From NCBI GenBank assembly GCA_007694005.1, contig RECN01000077.1, forward strand, positions 1 through 64,000: 64,000 nt of DNA, written 5' to 3'. Below the pieces are notes generated by a model that had not been told where the DNA came from, did not search any database, and was given only the letters and a program-made list of their open reading frames with translations. The first letter of the stretch is position 1. Every line of letters begins with the position of its first letter. This stretch comes from Spirochaetaceae bacterium. GTDB taxonomy: Bacteria > Spirochaetota > Spirochaetia > DSM-27196 > SKKC01. This document shows, piece by piece, positions 25,557 through 34,856 of this stretch. A program made the position numbers and the translations under genes.

Positions 25557-26897
25557 ATGCTGATCCGCAATGCAAGCATTGTCGACCTGTCACAGGGAAC
25601 GGTAACGGAAGACGGTTTCTGTTATGTCGATGGTTCCACGATTACCTCAGTCGGTTCGGGTTCCATCGGAAAATCGCACGGACACGGGCGCCATGGCGGA
25701 GGATTTCGGGACAACGAAGAAATTATCGACGCTGATGGCGCGTACCTGATTCCCGGACTCGTCAATCTGCACGCGCACACGGCCATGGCACCACTTCGGG
25801 GTACCGCCGAGGATGTGACCCCGGAAGACTGGTTCAACAAGCATGTGTGGATATTCGAGAAAAATCTCACCCCTCAGGATGTCTATTGGGGTACGCTGCT
25901 CGGAGCTCTCGAGATGCTGACGAGCGGCGTAACCTGCGTCGCGGACCATTATTTTCACATGGACCATGCATTCCGGGCGTTTCAGCGCAGCGGCATGCGG
26001 GCGAATATTGCTCAGGCTGTGTTCGGCGTAGGAGATGACGCAGAACGAAAACTGCAGGAAGCGATCGCCTTTACCGAGGAATATCATCACGCCGATCCAC
26101 GCATCACCGTGTCCTTCGGACCACACTCACCATACCTCTGCCCCGTAGAGTTTCTCCGGAAGATTGTTGATGAAGCGGAACGCATCGGGCTGCGCATGCA
26201 TACGCACGTCAGCGAGACGGCAAAACAGGTAGCACAATCCATCGCACAACACGGTAAAACTCCCGTAGCAGTGCTTAAGGACGCCGGCGTACTGCGGGGC
26301 GGGAGCCTTCTTGCTCACGCGTATCACGCCACCGACGAGGACATGACTCTGATTCGTGAGAGTGGCGCAGTCGTTGCTCACTGTCCGACCACCTATATGC
26401 GCTTCGGCGACATGACCGATTTTCTGCCCCGTGCGCAGAAGGCAGGACTGGTGCTCGGGCTCGGAAGCGACGGCGCTGCGTCTAACAGCACCATGAGCCT
26501 GTTCCGGACCGCGCGGGATGCCGCCCTCCTGGCGAAGCTCGCAACCGGCAACCCGGAAGAAGGCTCGCTCGGTTCGGTTCTACCGCTTCTCACATCCGGT
26601 GGGCGTGCGCTCGGCCTGCCGAACTACGGCGAGGTTCGCCCCGGCGCCCCGGCTGATCTGGTTCTCATCCGCAAGAACACACCGGCAATGAACCCGGGAT
26701 ATTCCGTGGCCGCGGACCTTCTCTACGCGATACAGGAACACAATGTAGATACGGTCATAGTCGACGGCAAGATCGTGGTGAAACACGGCCGGCATGTTTC
26801 GATCGATCACAAGACCGTATATGACAAGAACAGGGAACTGGTTGAACGCATAGCACAGCACACATCGGATAGCCCGATGCAGGTATTCAACGGATAG
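25557..26897 (+). CDS. amidohydrolase of the MTA/SAH/adenosine deaminase type
   Basis: ATZ/TRZ-family deaminase of 446 residues. Metal ligands are seen in NLHAHTAM, in MHTHVSE, in SLLAHAYH and in LGSDGAASN, and the segment LRGTAEDVTPEDWFNKHVW matches the MTA/SAH deaminase group. It likely deaminates adenosine, methylthioadenosine, S-adenosylhomocysteine or a related purine. A His/Gly-rich loop near residues 40-52 (HGHGRHGGG) is odd, lies before the barrel and may bind metal. Strong ribosome site GGAGG. In this operon it would convert adenosine-type nucleosides to inosine-type ones for the hydrolases. Confidence 0.88.
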   Translation: MLIRNASIVDLSQGTVTEDGFCYVDGSTITSVGSGSIGKSHGHGRHGGGFRDNEEIIDADGAYLIPGLVNLHAHTAMAPLRGTAEDVTPEDWFNKHVWIFEKNLTPQDVYWGTLLGALEMLTSGVTCVADHYFHMDHAFRAFQRSGMRANIAQAVFGVGDDAERKLQEAIAFTEEYHHADPRITVSFGPHSPYLCPVEFLRKIVDEAERIGLRMHTHVSETAKQVAQSIAQHGKTPVAVLKDAGVLRGGSLLAHAYHATDEDMTLIRESGAVVAHCPTTYMRFGDMTDFLPRAQKAGLVLGLGSDGAASNSTMSLFRTARDAALLAKLATGNPEEGSLGSVLPLLTSGGRALGLPNYGEVRPGAPADLVLIRKNTPAMNPGYSVAADLLYAIQEHNVDTVIVDGKIVVKHGRHVSIDHKTVYDKNRELVERIAQHTSDSPMQVFNG

Positions 26898-26918
26898 GAA
26901 ACAGGAGATAACAACAAC

Positions 26919-28298
26919 ATGAGAGCATGGGAACGCGAACGAGCCACCATGACGGCAGCCCGACCAAAATTGCGGGAGGAAGACGACCAGACCTGGAACG
27001 CCATACAGGGCCTCGAGGACTCTGAGGACGCACAGGCAAAGATGCTCTGGTACAGCGAAGTACCGGGATCCGGTGCACCCGAACGCCTTATGGTCGCAGG
27101 CGTACAGGCTCTCGAAAACCGCGGAATGACGGTCGACGGCTGGGAGGGTCTTGTAGATCAGGGTATCGCCGCGCTGGACGCCGGTGATATGCCCGCACTT
27201 CATGAGATTACGACCATCATGTGGCAGGCATTTGCAAACCCGCGAAAAGAAGAATCATCACCCTACTGGAAGTACGAACAGATCGATAACTGGGAACAGT
27301 GCAAGCGTTCGCTTACGCCTCCCGCAGCCTCCGATTACACGGAATCCGATTCGGAATTCCTGAAGCGGCTGCACGCCGGTTGGCTTGGCCAGATCATCGG
27401 TGGTGCACTCGGAACAGCAATTGAGGGATATACGTCTGCCGCACTGAAAGAGACGCTCGGCGACATTCGCGGGTATCTTGTGCAGCCCAACACCTATAAC
27501 GACGACATAACCTACGAACTCGCGTTCCTCAAGGCCTACGAACAGTCGGGTTCCCGGGTGACCGGGACAGAGATCGGAAACCAGTGGGTCGCGCTCGTGC
27601 CGTTCGGCTGGTCAGCGGAATATGTTGCACTCCGGAATCTCAAGGCAGGTATGGTCGCTCCCCGCTCGGGTAGCTGGAACAACCCCTACAGCGAGTGGAT
27701 CGGTGCTCAGATGCGCGGGGCAGTCTGTGGCATGATCACGCCCGGTGATCCCCGAGAAGCCGCACGGCTCGCGTGGATTGACGGAGAGGTTTCCCACACC
27801 GGCAACGGTATACTCGGAGAAGTCTTTAACGCCATGCTCGTCTCGTTGTCCTTTGTCGAGCACGACATCAGGGCCGCCCTTCAGCAGTGCGTCGATGCCC
27901 TTCCCTCCGACAGTGAATACGCCTCGGTCGTTCGATTCGCACTCGACGAATGTTCGGAACGGACGAGCTGGCAGGATGCCTGGACAGCCTGTGAGGAACG
28001 CTACAAGACCTATAACTGGGTTCATGCCTACCCCAACGCCTGCGCCGAAGTCGTCGCGCTGTGGTTCGGGAAAGGTGACTTCGACGAAACCATGCACATC
28101 ATCGCCATGGCTGGTCAGGACGTCGACTGCAATGCTGCACAGATCGCGACAGCCCTGTGCGTCGCCCAGGGTCCATCGTGCCTCTCCTCGGCCTGGACAG
28201 AGCCGATTGGTGATAACCTGGACACCTATGTCCGAGGTATGAAGAAACTCAGCATACGGGAGCTTGCAGAATGGACCGCACGGGTCACCCGGCGATAG
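26919..28298 (+). CDS. ADP-ribosylglycohydrolase-family protein with N-terminal extension
   Basis: Protein of 459 residues. From about residue 143 it follows the ARH/DraG fold: GWLGQIIGGALGTAIEGY, the metal-site segment NDDITYELAFL, then DGEVSHTGNGILGEVFNAM, and GQDVDCNAAQIATAL near the C-terminus. These Asp clusters bind the dinuclear metal that positions ADP-ribose. The first 140 residues are a helical region without recognised motifs. It is the last gene of the nucleoside operon, so it may cleave ADP-ribosyl or nucleoside-type glycosides rather than modified proteins. Its 3' end overlaps the convergent acyltransferase by 14 bases. Confidence 0.85.
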   Translation: MRAWERERATMTAARPKLREEDDQTWNAIQGLEDSEDAQAKMLWYSEVPGSGAPERLMVAGVQALENRGMTVDGWEGLVDQGIAALDAGDMPALHEITTIMWQAFANPRKEESSPYWKYEQIDNWEQCKRSLTPPAASDYTESDSEFLKRLHAGWLGQIIGGALGTAIEGYTSAALKETLGDIRGYLVQPNTYNDDITYELAFLKAYEQSGSRVTGTEIGNQWVALVPFGWSAEYVALRNLKAGMVAPRSGSWNNPYSEWIGAQMRGAVCGMITPGDPREAARLAWIDGEVSHTGNGILGEVFNAMLVSLSFVEHDIRAALQQCVDALPSDSEYASVVRFALDECSERTSWQDAWTACEERYKTYNWVHAYPNACAEVVALWFGKGDFDETMHIIAMAGQDVDCNAAQIATALCVAQGPSCLSSAWTEPIGDNLDTYVRGMKKLSIRELAEWTARVTRR

Positions 28299-28977
28299 CG
28301 GTGTCTGCAAATACCACGAAGTCGGTCGACATTCTTGACAGATCCGCGTACGCGCCGCGCAGCTCGGGTGGCAGCAGAAGCGCCAGCTGATACATCATTT
28401 CGTCGACCATCTGCTCACGCTCGCTGCGAGTCACCGAGGCCCCATCAGACTTTCTTAGATAGAAAGGCCTGCCGACCCTGACCGTCGCCGGTGTCCTTCG
28501 AAGTCGTTTGAGATTCCGTGGCAGTTCCGGTAAGCCCCAGTGCGCAACCGGGATGATCGGGCACGCCGCGCGCGTGGCCAGCAGCGTCGCGCCCGGGAGT
28601 CCCTTCTGCAGGGTTCCGTCCCGGCTGCGTGTGCCTTCGGCAGCTATGCCAACGATGTATCCCTCGGAGAGACGTTCGAAACACGCACGCATCGCCTCCC
28701 CGTCAACGCTGCCGCGATGCAGGGGAATTATGTTCCATATCTCCATGAAAAAACGCGTAAACGGGTTCTTCCAGAGCTCGATCTTACCGAGGGCGGTCAG
28801 TTTCCGTGGAGACAGAAAGACATACAAAAGTGGACCTTCGAGATTGGTAACGTGATTTGACAGAAGAAGCCCGGGTCCGGAGCGTGGAACCCGTTGCAGT
28901 TGATGAGCATCCAGTCTGTACAGCAGCCGAAACAGCGTTTTTACGACCGTGTTTACGATACGAGCATGAATCTTCAC
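28285..28977 (-). CDS. PlsC-like 1-acylglycerol-3-phosphate acyltransferase
   Basis: Acyltransferase of 230 residues that would add a fatty acyl group to a lysophospholipid at the inner membrane. It has the N-terminal motif LLSNHVTNLEG, the block FMEIWNIIPLHRG, the motif EGTRS at 114-118, and PIIPVAHWG. The catalytic HX4D motif reads His42...Glu47, an Asp-to-Glu change. Start is a GTG at 28977; an extended -10 (TGCTATTAT) lies 8 bases before it. It stands alone between convergent and divergent genes. Confidence 0.85.
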   Translation of the reverse strand: MKIHARIVNTVVKTLFRLLYRLDAHQLQRVPRSGPGLLLSNHVTNLEGPLLYVFLSPRKLTALGKIELWKNPFTRFFMEIWNIIPLHRGSVDGEAMRACFERLSEGYIVGIAAEGTRSRDGTLQKGLPGATLLATRAACPIIPVAHWGLPELPRNLKRLRRTPATVRVGRPFYLRKSDGASVTRSEREQMVDEMMYQLALLLPPELRGAYADLSRMSTDFVVFADTAIAG

Positions 28978-29014
28978 GCCGACATAATAGCATGTGTGTT
29001 AGACTTCCCGTACT

Positions 29015-30019
29015 ATGAATTATCGACGAATAGGCACATGCGGGCTCAAGGTTTCCGAACTTTGTCTGGGAACGATGACCTTCGGTCATACGACCGACGA
29101 AACCGAGAGCGAAGCCATCGTGCACGGTGCGATTGACGCAGGAGTCACGTTCTTTGACACCGCGAACACATACGCTGACGGAGAGTCCGAACGCATTCTC
29201 GGAAAAGCGCTTGCCGGTCGACGGCAGGACGTTGTCCTGGCGACGAAGTTTTTCAACCCCTTCGGCCCGGGCCCAAACGACTCAGGGGTGTCCCGGCACG
29301 CCGTATACCGCGCGGTGACCGACAGCCTCAAACGCCTCGGCACCGATTACATCGACGTTTATTACGTGCATCACGTCGACACCCAGGTCGAACCCGAAGA
29401 GACCCTGCGCGCGCTGGACGATCTGGTGCGTGGTGGCATGGTGCGATACATCGCCTGCAGCAACTATCCCGCATGGCGGCTGTGTGATTCTCTGTGGACG
29501 AGTGCTTCGGGGAATCTCGAGCGCTTCGTCGCCTACCAGGGACAATATAATCTCGTCGTCCGGGATCTCGAGGAGGAGGTCGTACCTCTCTGCCTCGAAA
29601 AGGGCGTCGGACTGGTCGCATGGGGACCACTGGCCGGTGGATTTCTGACCGGAAAATACCAGCCCGGTGACCGGACGAGGCCCGGCACACGATCGGAGGC
29701 CGGATGGGTCTGGCAGAGTAAAAGCTTCGCTTCAAATGCGGACGATATACTCAGGACGCTTCTGGAAGTTGCGGCCGATGAGGAGCGCAGCGCCACGCAG
29801 GTGGCCCTCCGGTTTGTTCTCGGGCGGCCGGGTGTAGCATCGGTCATAGCGGGAGCACGGACGCGTGAACAGTTCTCAGACAGCCTCAAAGTCTCGGGCT
29901 GGGAGCTGAACCGCGATAGCTACACACGGCTCGAAGAAGTGTCCCGCCCCACCCTGAGATATCCCGCTTCATTCGAAGCGAACATGCACGAACGACGCGA
30001 CAACGCAGTCAGAACATAG
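29015..30019 (+). CDS. aldo/keto reductase
   Basis: NADPH-dependent (beta/alpha)8-barrel reductase of 334 residues in the YajO/Tas-like AKR group. The catalytic tetrad is visible as Asp and Tyr in FFDTANTYADGESE, Lys in VVLATKF, and His in VYYVHHVD. The C-terminal cofactor segment is SVIAGARTREQFSD. It begins MNYRRIGTCGLKVSELCLG, the usual family start. Probably reduces a carbonyl of a small aldehyde or sugar; no neighbour points to a pathway. It is convergent with the penicillin-binding protein gene, two bases apart. Confidence 0.92.
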   Translation: MNYRRIGTCGLKVSELCLGTMTFGHTTDETESEAIVHGAIDAGVTFFDTANTYADGESERILGKALAGRRQDVVLATKFFNPFGPGPNDSGVSRHAVYRAVTDSLKRLGTDYIDVYYVHHVDTQVEPEETLRALDDLVRGGMVRYIACSNYPAWRLCDSLWTSASGNLERFVAYQGQYNLVVRDLEEEVVPLCLEKGVGLVAWGPLAGGFLTGKYQPGDRTRPGTRSEAGWVWQSKSFASNADDILRTLLEVAADEERSATQVALRFVLGRPGVASVIAGARTREQFSDSLKVSGWELNRDSYTRLEEVSRPTLRYPASFEANMHERRDNAVRT

Positions 30020-30021
30020 CC

Positions 30022-32460
30022 TTAGACGTCCTGGAGAGGCAGGCGAACCGGAAAAACCCGGGAGACCACCGGCACGAACCGTACGGACTCAGGGTCAGGC
30101 GGCAACCCGGTTTCCGGGTTGATGATCTGAACGGGTTCCCCGTCCGCGACGTGATACGTACCGCGGAAGATCTGGCCACCCGAAACTCGCACGTGCTCAT
30201 CGTCTCCGAGCGAAACGGTCATCGGGCCGCGTTCATAGTAGATCGGAAGGAATACACCGTCGAAATCCGTCCGCCCGACACCGAGCAGAAGCTGTCCGGC
30301 TTCGGTAAACGGTACGGCGTCCATGATATCCGGATCACTGTCCTCAGCCATGAGTTCGTTGACCGTCCCGCCGGGAAACACCTCAGGGTACACGGCAAGC
30401 GGTAGGCCTGTTCTCGTGGAGACTTCTACTTCCCGGACCTCGTCCGGTCTTCCATTCCAGTCGTACACGTCTTCCGGAATGAGCTGCGGAAGCTCCGCCA
30501 GTGCAGAAAACAGGGGGAGATCCAGGTCTTCTACGTCCGGAAGCGTGTCACGGTAATGCAGAATCCCGCGCTGGTAGTCGGCCCAGACCTCAGACGCGTG
30601 AACACCGAGCACTTCGAAATCACCAGCACCCTCAGCCCGTGAATACCCGGAGTCGTCATCGGACTCATCATACATCATAGGCAAGGCACGATCCTCACCG
30701 ACCCAGATCGAAGTCACGAGCTGGTCGCTGAATCCGGTAAACCACGCATCAGTATGAAGATCCGTGGTACCGGTCTTCCCGGCAACCGGAAGATCGGACA
30801 ACGCTGCACGGGCACCGGTCCCCTCTTCGACTGCGGTACGAAGCATATCACGCATGATATACGCGTCGACCTCCGAGAGAACTCTCCGTTCTGATTGTTC
30901 CGCTTCGTACACTCGCTCACCGTCCGCATCGAGAATGTGGTCGATACTGACCGGTTCAACCCGCACACCCTGGTTTGCGAACACACTGAATGCCGAAGCC
31001 ATTTCGAGAACGGTGACGCCGTGCTCAAGACCACCAAGCGCAAACGCGTCGTGATCGGGATCACCGTCCTCATCCCCGAGAGTCGTAAAACCGAAATCCT
31101 CAACGCCTGTGCGCAGTTCCGGAATACCCAGCTCCCGGGCAACCCGGACGGCGGGAACGTTCACCGACAGGGCCATCGCCTCACGAAGCGATACCAGTCC
31201 GTGATACCTGCTGTCAAAATTGCGCGGCCAGACGACATACACGTCGTCTTCTTCATCGTGCTCGTACAGGGGCATGTCGTTGATGATGGTCCCCGGGAAC
31301 ACACGTCCTTCGCTCACGGCCGTCGCATAGACAAAGGGTTTTATGGCGGATCCTGGTTGCCGCGCGGTGTCCTGCGCCCGGTTGAACGTGTCACCGTGTC
31401 TGCCTCCGAGAAGAACTCGCAGTTCACCTGTTTCGGCGTCGACACTGACCATGGCGGCCTGCGGCTGTTGCGCCTGAATCGGTTCATCCCCGTCTTCAAC
31501 CGTCGGCAGGGTGCCCGCGTTGAATGCATCGCGTATGGCCTCAGCAGCGATCTCCTGTTTCTCAAGATCAAATGTCGTGTGTATCTCAAGATCCGCCCCG
31601 TACAGGACATCACGGTCGACATCATCCAGAAGAAGATCCCGTACGTGCTGAATGATATAGTCACCGGGTTCCCTCTCGTACGGATCCGCAAAGTCCACCT
31701 CGTCGGGTACAGCGTCGGCTGCCTGTTCTTCGGTCAGAAATCCCGCGTGTATCATGTTTAACAGGACCCGTTGGCGATTTGATCGTGCCGCCGCAGGGTT
31801 TCGGAAGGGATTGATCTGACTCGGCGCGCGCAGCAGACCGACCAGGAGGGCAGACTCGTGGAGTTCCAGATCGCTGACCGACTTCTCGAAGTATCGCTGC
31901 GATGCCGCTTCGATACCGTATGCACCCGCGCCGAAGTAGACCTCGTTCAGATACATTTCGATGATCTGATTCTTGCTGTACCGGCGTTCCATCTGTACCG
32001 CCAGATAAATCTCGGAGATCTTCCTGCGCAGGGTCCGTTCGCGAGACAGATACAGTGTCCGCGCGAGCTGCTGGGTTATGGTGCTCGCACCTTCGACGAT
32101 GCCGAGCGCCCGTACATTCCTGCTGCCCGCACGCAGAATCCCCCTCAGATCAACGCCGCGATGGCGAAAAAACGACCGGTCCTCGGTCGCGATCAGCGCA
32201 TGTATCAGATGTTCCGGAACCGAATCAAGGCTGACGTGAACCCGGGTTTCTTCAGCGAGCCGCCCTATCTCCAGACCGTGCCGATCGTACACGACCGGGC
32301 CAGCTGATGTTGGCTCGTATTCGGTAAGAGGCGGTGTGTCCCGAATGACCGAGTAGAGAAAGACCGCTCCTGCTATGAGTATCACAGCGACGAGAGCCAT
32401 CCCGACCACGTAGAAGGGTCTATGGTGATAAAAAGCTTTCATGGAAATTTGACTGGGCAT
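30022..32460 (-). CDS. class A penicillin-binding protein (PBP1a/1c-like)
   Basis: Bifunctional peptidoglycan synthase of 812 residues. An N-terminal membrane anchor (about 16-37) is followed by a GT51 glycosyltransferase domain with the catalytic Glu in ATEDRSFFRHRG, then STITQQLARTLYLS and the RRYSKNQIIEMYLN block. The transpeptidase domain has SxxK in GSAIKPF, SxN in LSVNVPA and KTGTT. A C-terminal beta-type tail of about 100 residues after the KTG region ends in a Pro/Val-rich stretch. An internal ATG six codons downstream is an alternative start. It acts at the outer face of the inner membrane. Confidence 0.93.
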   Translation of the reverse strand: MPSQISMKAFYHHRPFYVVGMALVAVILIAGAVFLYSVIRDTPPLTEYEPTSAGPVVYDRHGLEIGRLAEETRVHVSLDSVPEHLIHALIATEDRSFFRHRGVDLRGILRAGSRNVRALGIVEGASTITQQLARTLYLSRERTLRRKISEIYLAVQMERRYSKNQIIEMYLNEVYFGAGAYGIEAASQRYFEKSVSDLELHESALLVGLLRAPSQINPFRNPAAARSNRQRVLLNMIHAGFLTEEQAADAVPDEVDFADPYEREPGDYIIQHVRDLLLDDVDRDVLYGADLEIHTTFDLEKQEIAAEAIRDAFNAGTLPTVEDGDEPIQAQQPQAAMVSVDAETGELRVLLGGRHGDTFNRAQDTARQPGSAIKPFVYATAVSEGRVFPGTIINDMPLYEHDEEDDVYVVWPRNFDSRYHGLVSLREAMALSVNVPAVRVARELGIPELRTGVEDFGFTTLGDEDGDPDHDAFALGGLEHGVTVLEMASAFSVFANQGVRVEPVSIDHILDADGERVYEAEQSERRVLSEVDAYIMRDMLRTAVEEGTGARAALSDLPVAGKTGTTDLHTDAWFTGFSDQLVTSIWVGEDRALPMMYDESDDDSGYSRAEGAGDFEVLGVHASEVWADYQRGILHYRDTLPDVEDLDLPLFSALAELPQLIPEDVYDWNGRPDEVREVEVSTRTGLPLAVYPEVFPGGTVNELMAEDSDPDIMDAVPFTEAGQLLLGVGRTDFDGVFLPIYYERGPMTVSLGDDEHVRVSGGQIFRGTYHVADGEPVQIINPETGLPPDPESVRFVPVVSRVFPVRLPLQDV

Positions 32461-32562
32461 GCCTGGATATCCTGATACTACCCGGACCGTAACAGCAACC
32501 CAACCACAGGTAAAAGATACGGAATACGTGCACGGCTGTCTACCACAGTTAGAAGGCAGTAA

Positions 32563-33363
32563 CTACACGAAGATCAGGGTTTCGGCCGCCACAAACAATC
32601 CCGCACCAACCGCAACCACGGCAAAAATCCTGCGGAGGACTACCGGTGAGAGGTACTGCTTGAGCCATGCACCACCGACCATACCGGCCCAGCTTCCCGC
32701 AGCGAACACGGCGGTGAGCGCGACCGGAGAACCGTAGGCGGCGGCGAAGTTTGCGATAAAACCGCTCACCGCGGTGAGCGCGATTGCGACGAGCGACGTC
32801 GCGAGAGCACGATCGATGCTGACACCAGCGACAAAAATCAGAGCGGGAGCGAGCAGAAAACCGCCTCCGACGCCGAAAAATCCCGAGAGCACACCGGTCA
32901 TAAGCCCGGCAGCACCGAGCTTCAGCGCGCACGTGATGCCCCCGGCGGGCCTGCCCTGTTCGTCAAGAGGACAGGTGAACCTCCCGGTCGGAACCTCGGG
33001 AGCGGGCCTCTCGCGTCTCGCCATACGCGCACCCACAAAAATCATAAGCGCTGCGAAGAGCACCAGGGAAATATCCTCGGGTATGCGGGTACCAAGCTGC
33101 GCACCGAAGGGGGCTGCGATAATTCCTCCGAGCCCGAGGATGGCTCCTGCTTTCCAGAGGACGTTACCGCTTCTGGCCTGAATAACCGCTCCGAAAAGCG
33201 ATGTTAATCCGACAACCGCGAGCGAAATGGCTACGGCGGCACGGAGCTCCATACCGAGACCGTAGATGAGCAGTGGGACGGCGAGTATCGATCCTCCACC
33301 ACCGGTCAGGCCTAGAGAAAGGCCGACCAGCAGTCCGAAGACGACAGCGAGAGTCATGTCCAT
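32563..33363 (-). CDS. TauE/SafE-family sulfite/organosulfonate exporter
   Basis: Membrane protein of 266 residues with eight hydrophobic segments in two related halves. The repeated glycine motifs are LTGGGGSILAVPLL at the start and FFGVGGGFLLAPAL in the second half, typical of DUF81/TauE. Two cysteines lie in the cytoplasmic middle loop (TCPLDE and TCALK). It follows the CstB-like gene after 12 bases, as TauE does in staphylococcal cst operons, so it likely exports sulfite or thiosulfate formed during persulfide oxidation. Confidence 0.9.
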   Translation of the reverse strand: MDMTLAVVFGLLVGLSLGLTGGGGSILAVPLLIYGLGMELRAAVAISLAVVGLTSLFGAVIQARSGNVLWKAGAILGLGGIIAAPFGAQLGTRIPEDISLVLFAALMIFVGARMARRERPAPEVPTGRFTCPLDEQGRPAGGITCALKLGAAGLMTGVLSGFFGVGGGFLLAPALIFVAGVSIDRALATSLVAIALTAVSGFIANFAAAYGSPVALTAVFAAGSWAGMVGGAWLKQYLSPVVLRRIFAVVAVGAGLFVAAETLIFV

Positions 33364-33375
33364 ATATGGCCCCGT

Positions 33376-34791
33376 TTATGATGCTTTTGGATAACTTGCT
33401 TCGCAGCTGCCATCCATAAGAACGGCATTATATCCGAGAGCTTTGAGGTACGAAACCGCAACAGTCGCGCGGCGCCCCGACTGACAATGAACGTAGTAGC
33501 GTGTCGACCGGTCAAGCGTATCGAGAGCCGCAGTCAGTCTCGTATAGGGCTGACAGACCGAACCCGGATAGCATCGTTCGTTGTGCTCGCTGGTGTTCCG
33601 GACATCCAGGATTACCTCACCAGCCTTCACGGTGCCAGGATCAAAGGTCTCGCACTGGAAGTGCTCAAGAGTCTCAAGCTCGACACCCGAGGATCGCAGG
33701 TCCTCGAAAGTGATATACCCGTCGACGTGATCGTACCCGATGCGATACAACAGGCGGGCGGCTTCATCGGCATCGTCGGCGGAATCAAGTACGAGCAGAA
33801 CGTGTTCGTCATCGGCGATGGTAGAACCCGCGGCGTTCACAATGGTGCCGTCGCCGAGTCCGCCGAAAATCGAACCGGGAAGATGCGCCGTAATGAAGGC
33901 CTGACGGTCGCTGCGCGCGTCGATGACGCGGACTTTTGGAGCCTGTGCCTCGCTCGTGAACTCTGATGCTGTCATTTCGCGAGGCTTTGGGGCACCACCG
34001 GTAACCGTGATACCGTCACGGTTGACGGTTTTCATTCGCGCGAAGTACATGGGAGGCTCGGGCTGTCCCGACAGTATCACCGAGACGAACTCTTCGGCAT
34101 TCGTCTGCGCAAGACTGAGCGCTCCGTTGAAGCGGCGCTCGTACCCGAGGGTAGATGATGGCAGGGCGCCGAGCGCTTTCCCGCAGGCACTCCCGGCTCC
34201 GTGGCCAGGCAGAATCTGCGTGTACTCCGGAAGGTCGAGCCGCTCCGCAAGCGATTTCTGTAAACGACGAGCCGACGGCTCCATGTTTCCGACGATCCCG
34301 GCGGCGGATTCAAGCAGATCAGGTCGTCCGACATCCCCGACGAACACGAAATCTCCGGTGGCGATGGCAACCGCTTCGGTCGCGCCACCTCCATGATCGG
34401 TAATGAGATAGCTGAGGTGTTCCGGGGTATGCCCTGGTGTGTGCACAGCCTTGATTTCGATGTTCCCGATATGAATGCTGTCACCATCCATGAGCAGGGT
34501 AATGTTACTCCTGCCGCCGGTCCATGCATGCGTCCAGTCCGGCCCACCCTCTCCGGGCAGGTACACCTGTACCGACGGATCGGCCGCGAACTCCTGTGTA
34601 CCGCTCACAAAATCGGCGTGTATATGTGTTTCTGCTGCGGCGATGATCGTGAGGTCGTGTTTTGCCGCGAGCGCGTGATACCGGTCTATGTCACGCTCCG
34701 GGTCGATGACGATAGCCTCGCCACTCTGCTGACATCCGATCAGATATGCGGCCTGCGCCAGTGCATCATCATAGACTTGTCGTAAAAACAT
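33376..34791 (-). CDS. MBL-fold persulfide dioxygenase fused to two rhodanese domains (CstB-like)
   Basis: About 471 residues. The N-terminal metallo-beta-lactamase domain has THIHADF at 55-61, HTPGHTPEHLSY and GDFVFVGDVGRPDL, which hold the His/His/Asp set of ETHE1/CstB-type non-heme iron dioxygenases. A first rhodanese-like domain (about 290-370) lacks an active Cys. The C-terminal rhodanese has the persulfide loop HCQSGRRA. Such proteins oxidise low-molecular-weight persulfide and transfer sulfur, giving thiosulfate or sulfite. The start at ATG 34791 has GGGAG upstream; codons upstream to 34869 lie in the promoter region. Controlled by the palindromic promoter region just upstream. Confidence 0.92.
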   Translation of the reverse strand: MFLRQVYDDALAQAAYLIGCQQSGEAIVIDPERDIDRYHALAAKHDLTIIAAAETHIHADFVSGTQEFAADPSVQVYLPGEGGPDWTHAWTGGRSNITLLMDGDSIHIGNIEIKAVHTPGHTPEHLSYLITDHGGGATEAVAIATGDFVFVGDVGRPDLLESAAGIVGNMEPSARRLQKSLAERLDLPEYTQILPGHGAGSACGKALGALPSSTLGYERRFNGALSLAQTNAEEFVSVILSGQPEPPMYFARMKTVNRDGITVTGGAPKPREMTASEFTSEAQAPKVRVIDARSDRQAFITAHLPGSIFGGLGDGTIVNAAGSTIADDEHVLLVLDSADDADEAARLLYRIGYDHVDGYITFEDLRSSGVELETLEHFQCETFDPGTVKAGEVILDVRNTSEHNERCYPGSVCQPYTRLTAALDTLDRSTRYYVHCQSGRRATVAVSYLKALGYNAVLMDGSCEASYPKAS

Positions 34792-34824
34792 ACATGTACT
34801 CCCGTATTCGTAGAATGTATGAAC

Positions 34825-34853
34825 AATATATTTGACATTTCCAATATAGTCAA
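34825..34853 (-). promoter_or_regulatory. sigma-70 promoter for the CstB-like/TauE genes
   Basis: On the minus strand TTGACT (34853-34848), a 17-base spacer and TATATT (34830-34825), about 35 bases before the CstB-like start. It overlaps the opposite promoter almost completely, so the two polymerases compete for the same DNA. Confidence 0.7.
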
Positions 34854-34856
34854 ATA
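34829..34856. promoter_or_regulatory. palindromic operator between sulfide genes
   Basis: Perfect 8-base arms TATTTGAC (34829-34836) and GTCAAATA (34849-34856) are separated by 12 bases in a marked A/T-rich island. Each arm contains the -35 hexamer of one of two opposed promoters. A regulator bound here would control both directions. The closest known analogues are operators of CstR/BigR-type persulfide sensors, but no such regulator gene is in the window. Confidence 0.7.

Noticed and set aside
30895-31761. Plus-strand frame of 288 codons
   Set aside because: Antisense to the penicillin-binding protein transpeptidase region; composition is a mirror of that gene.
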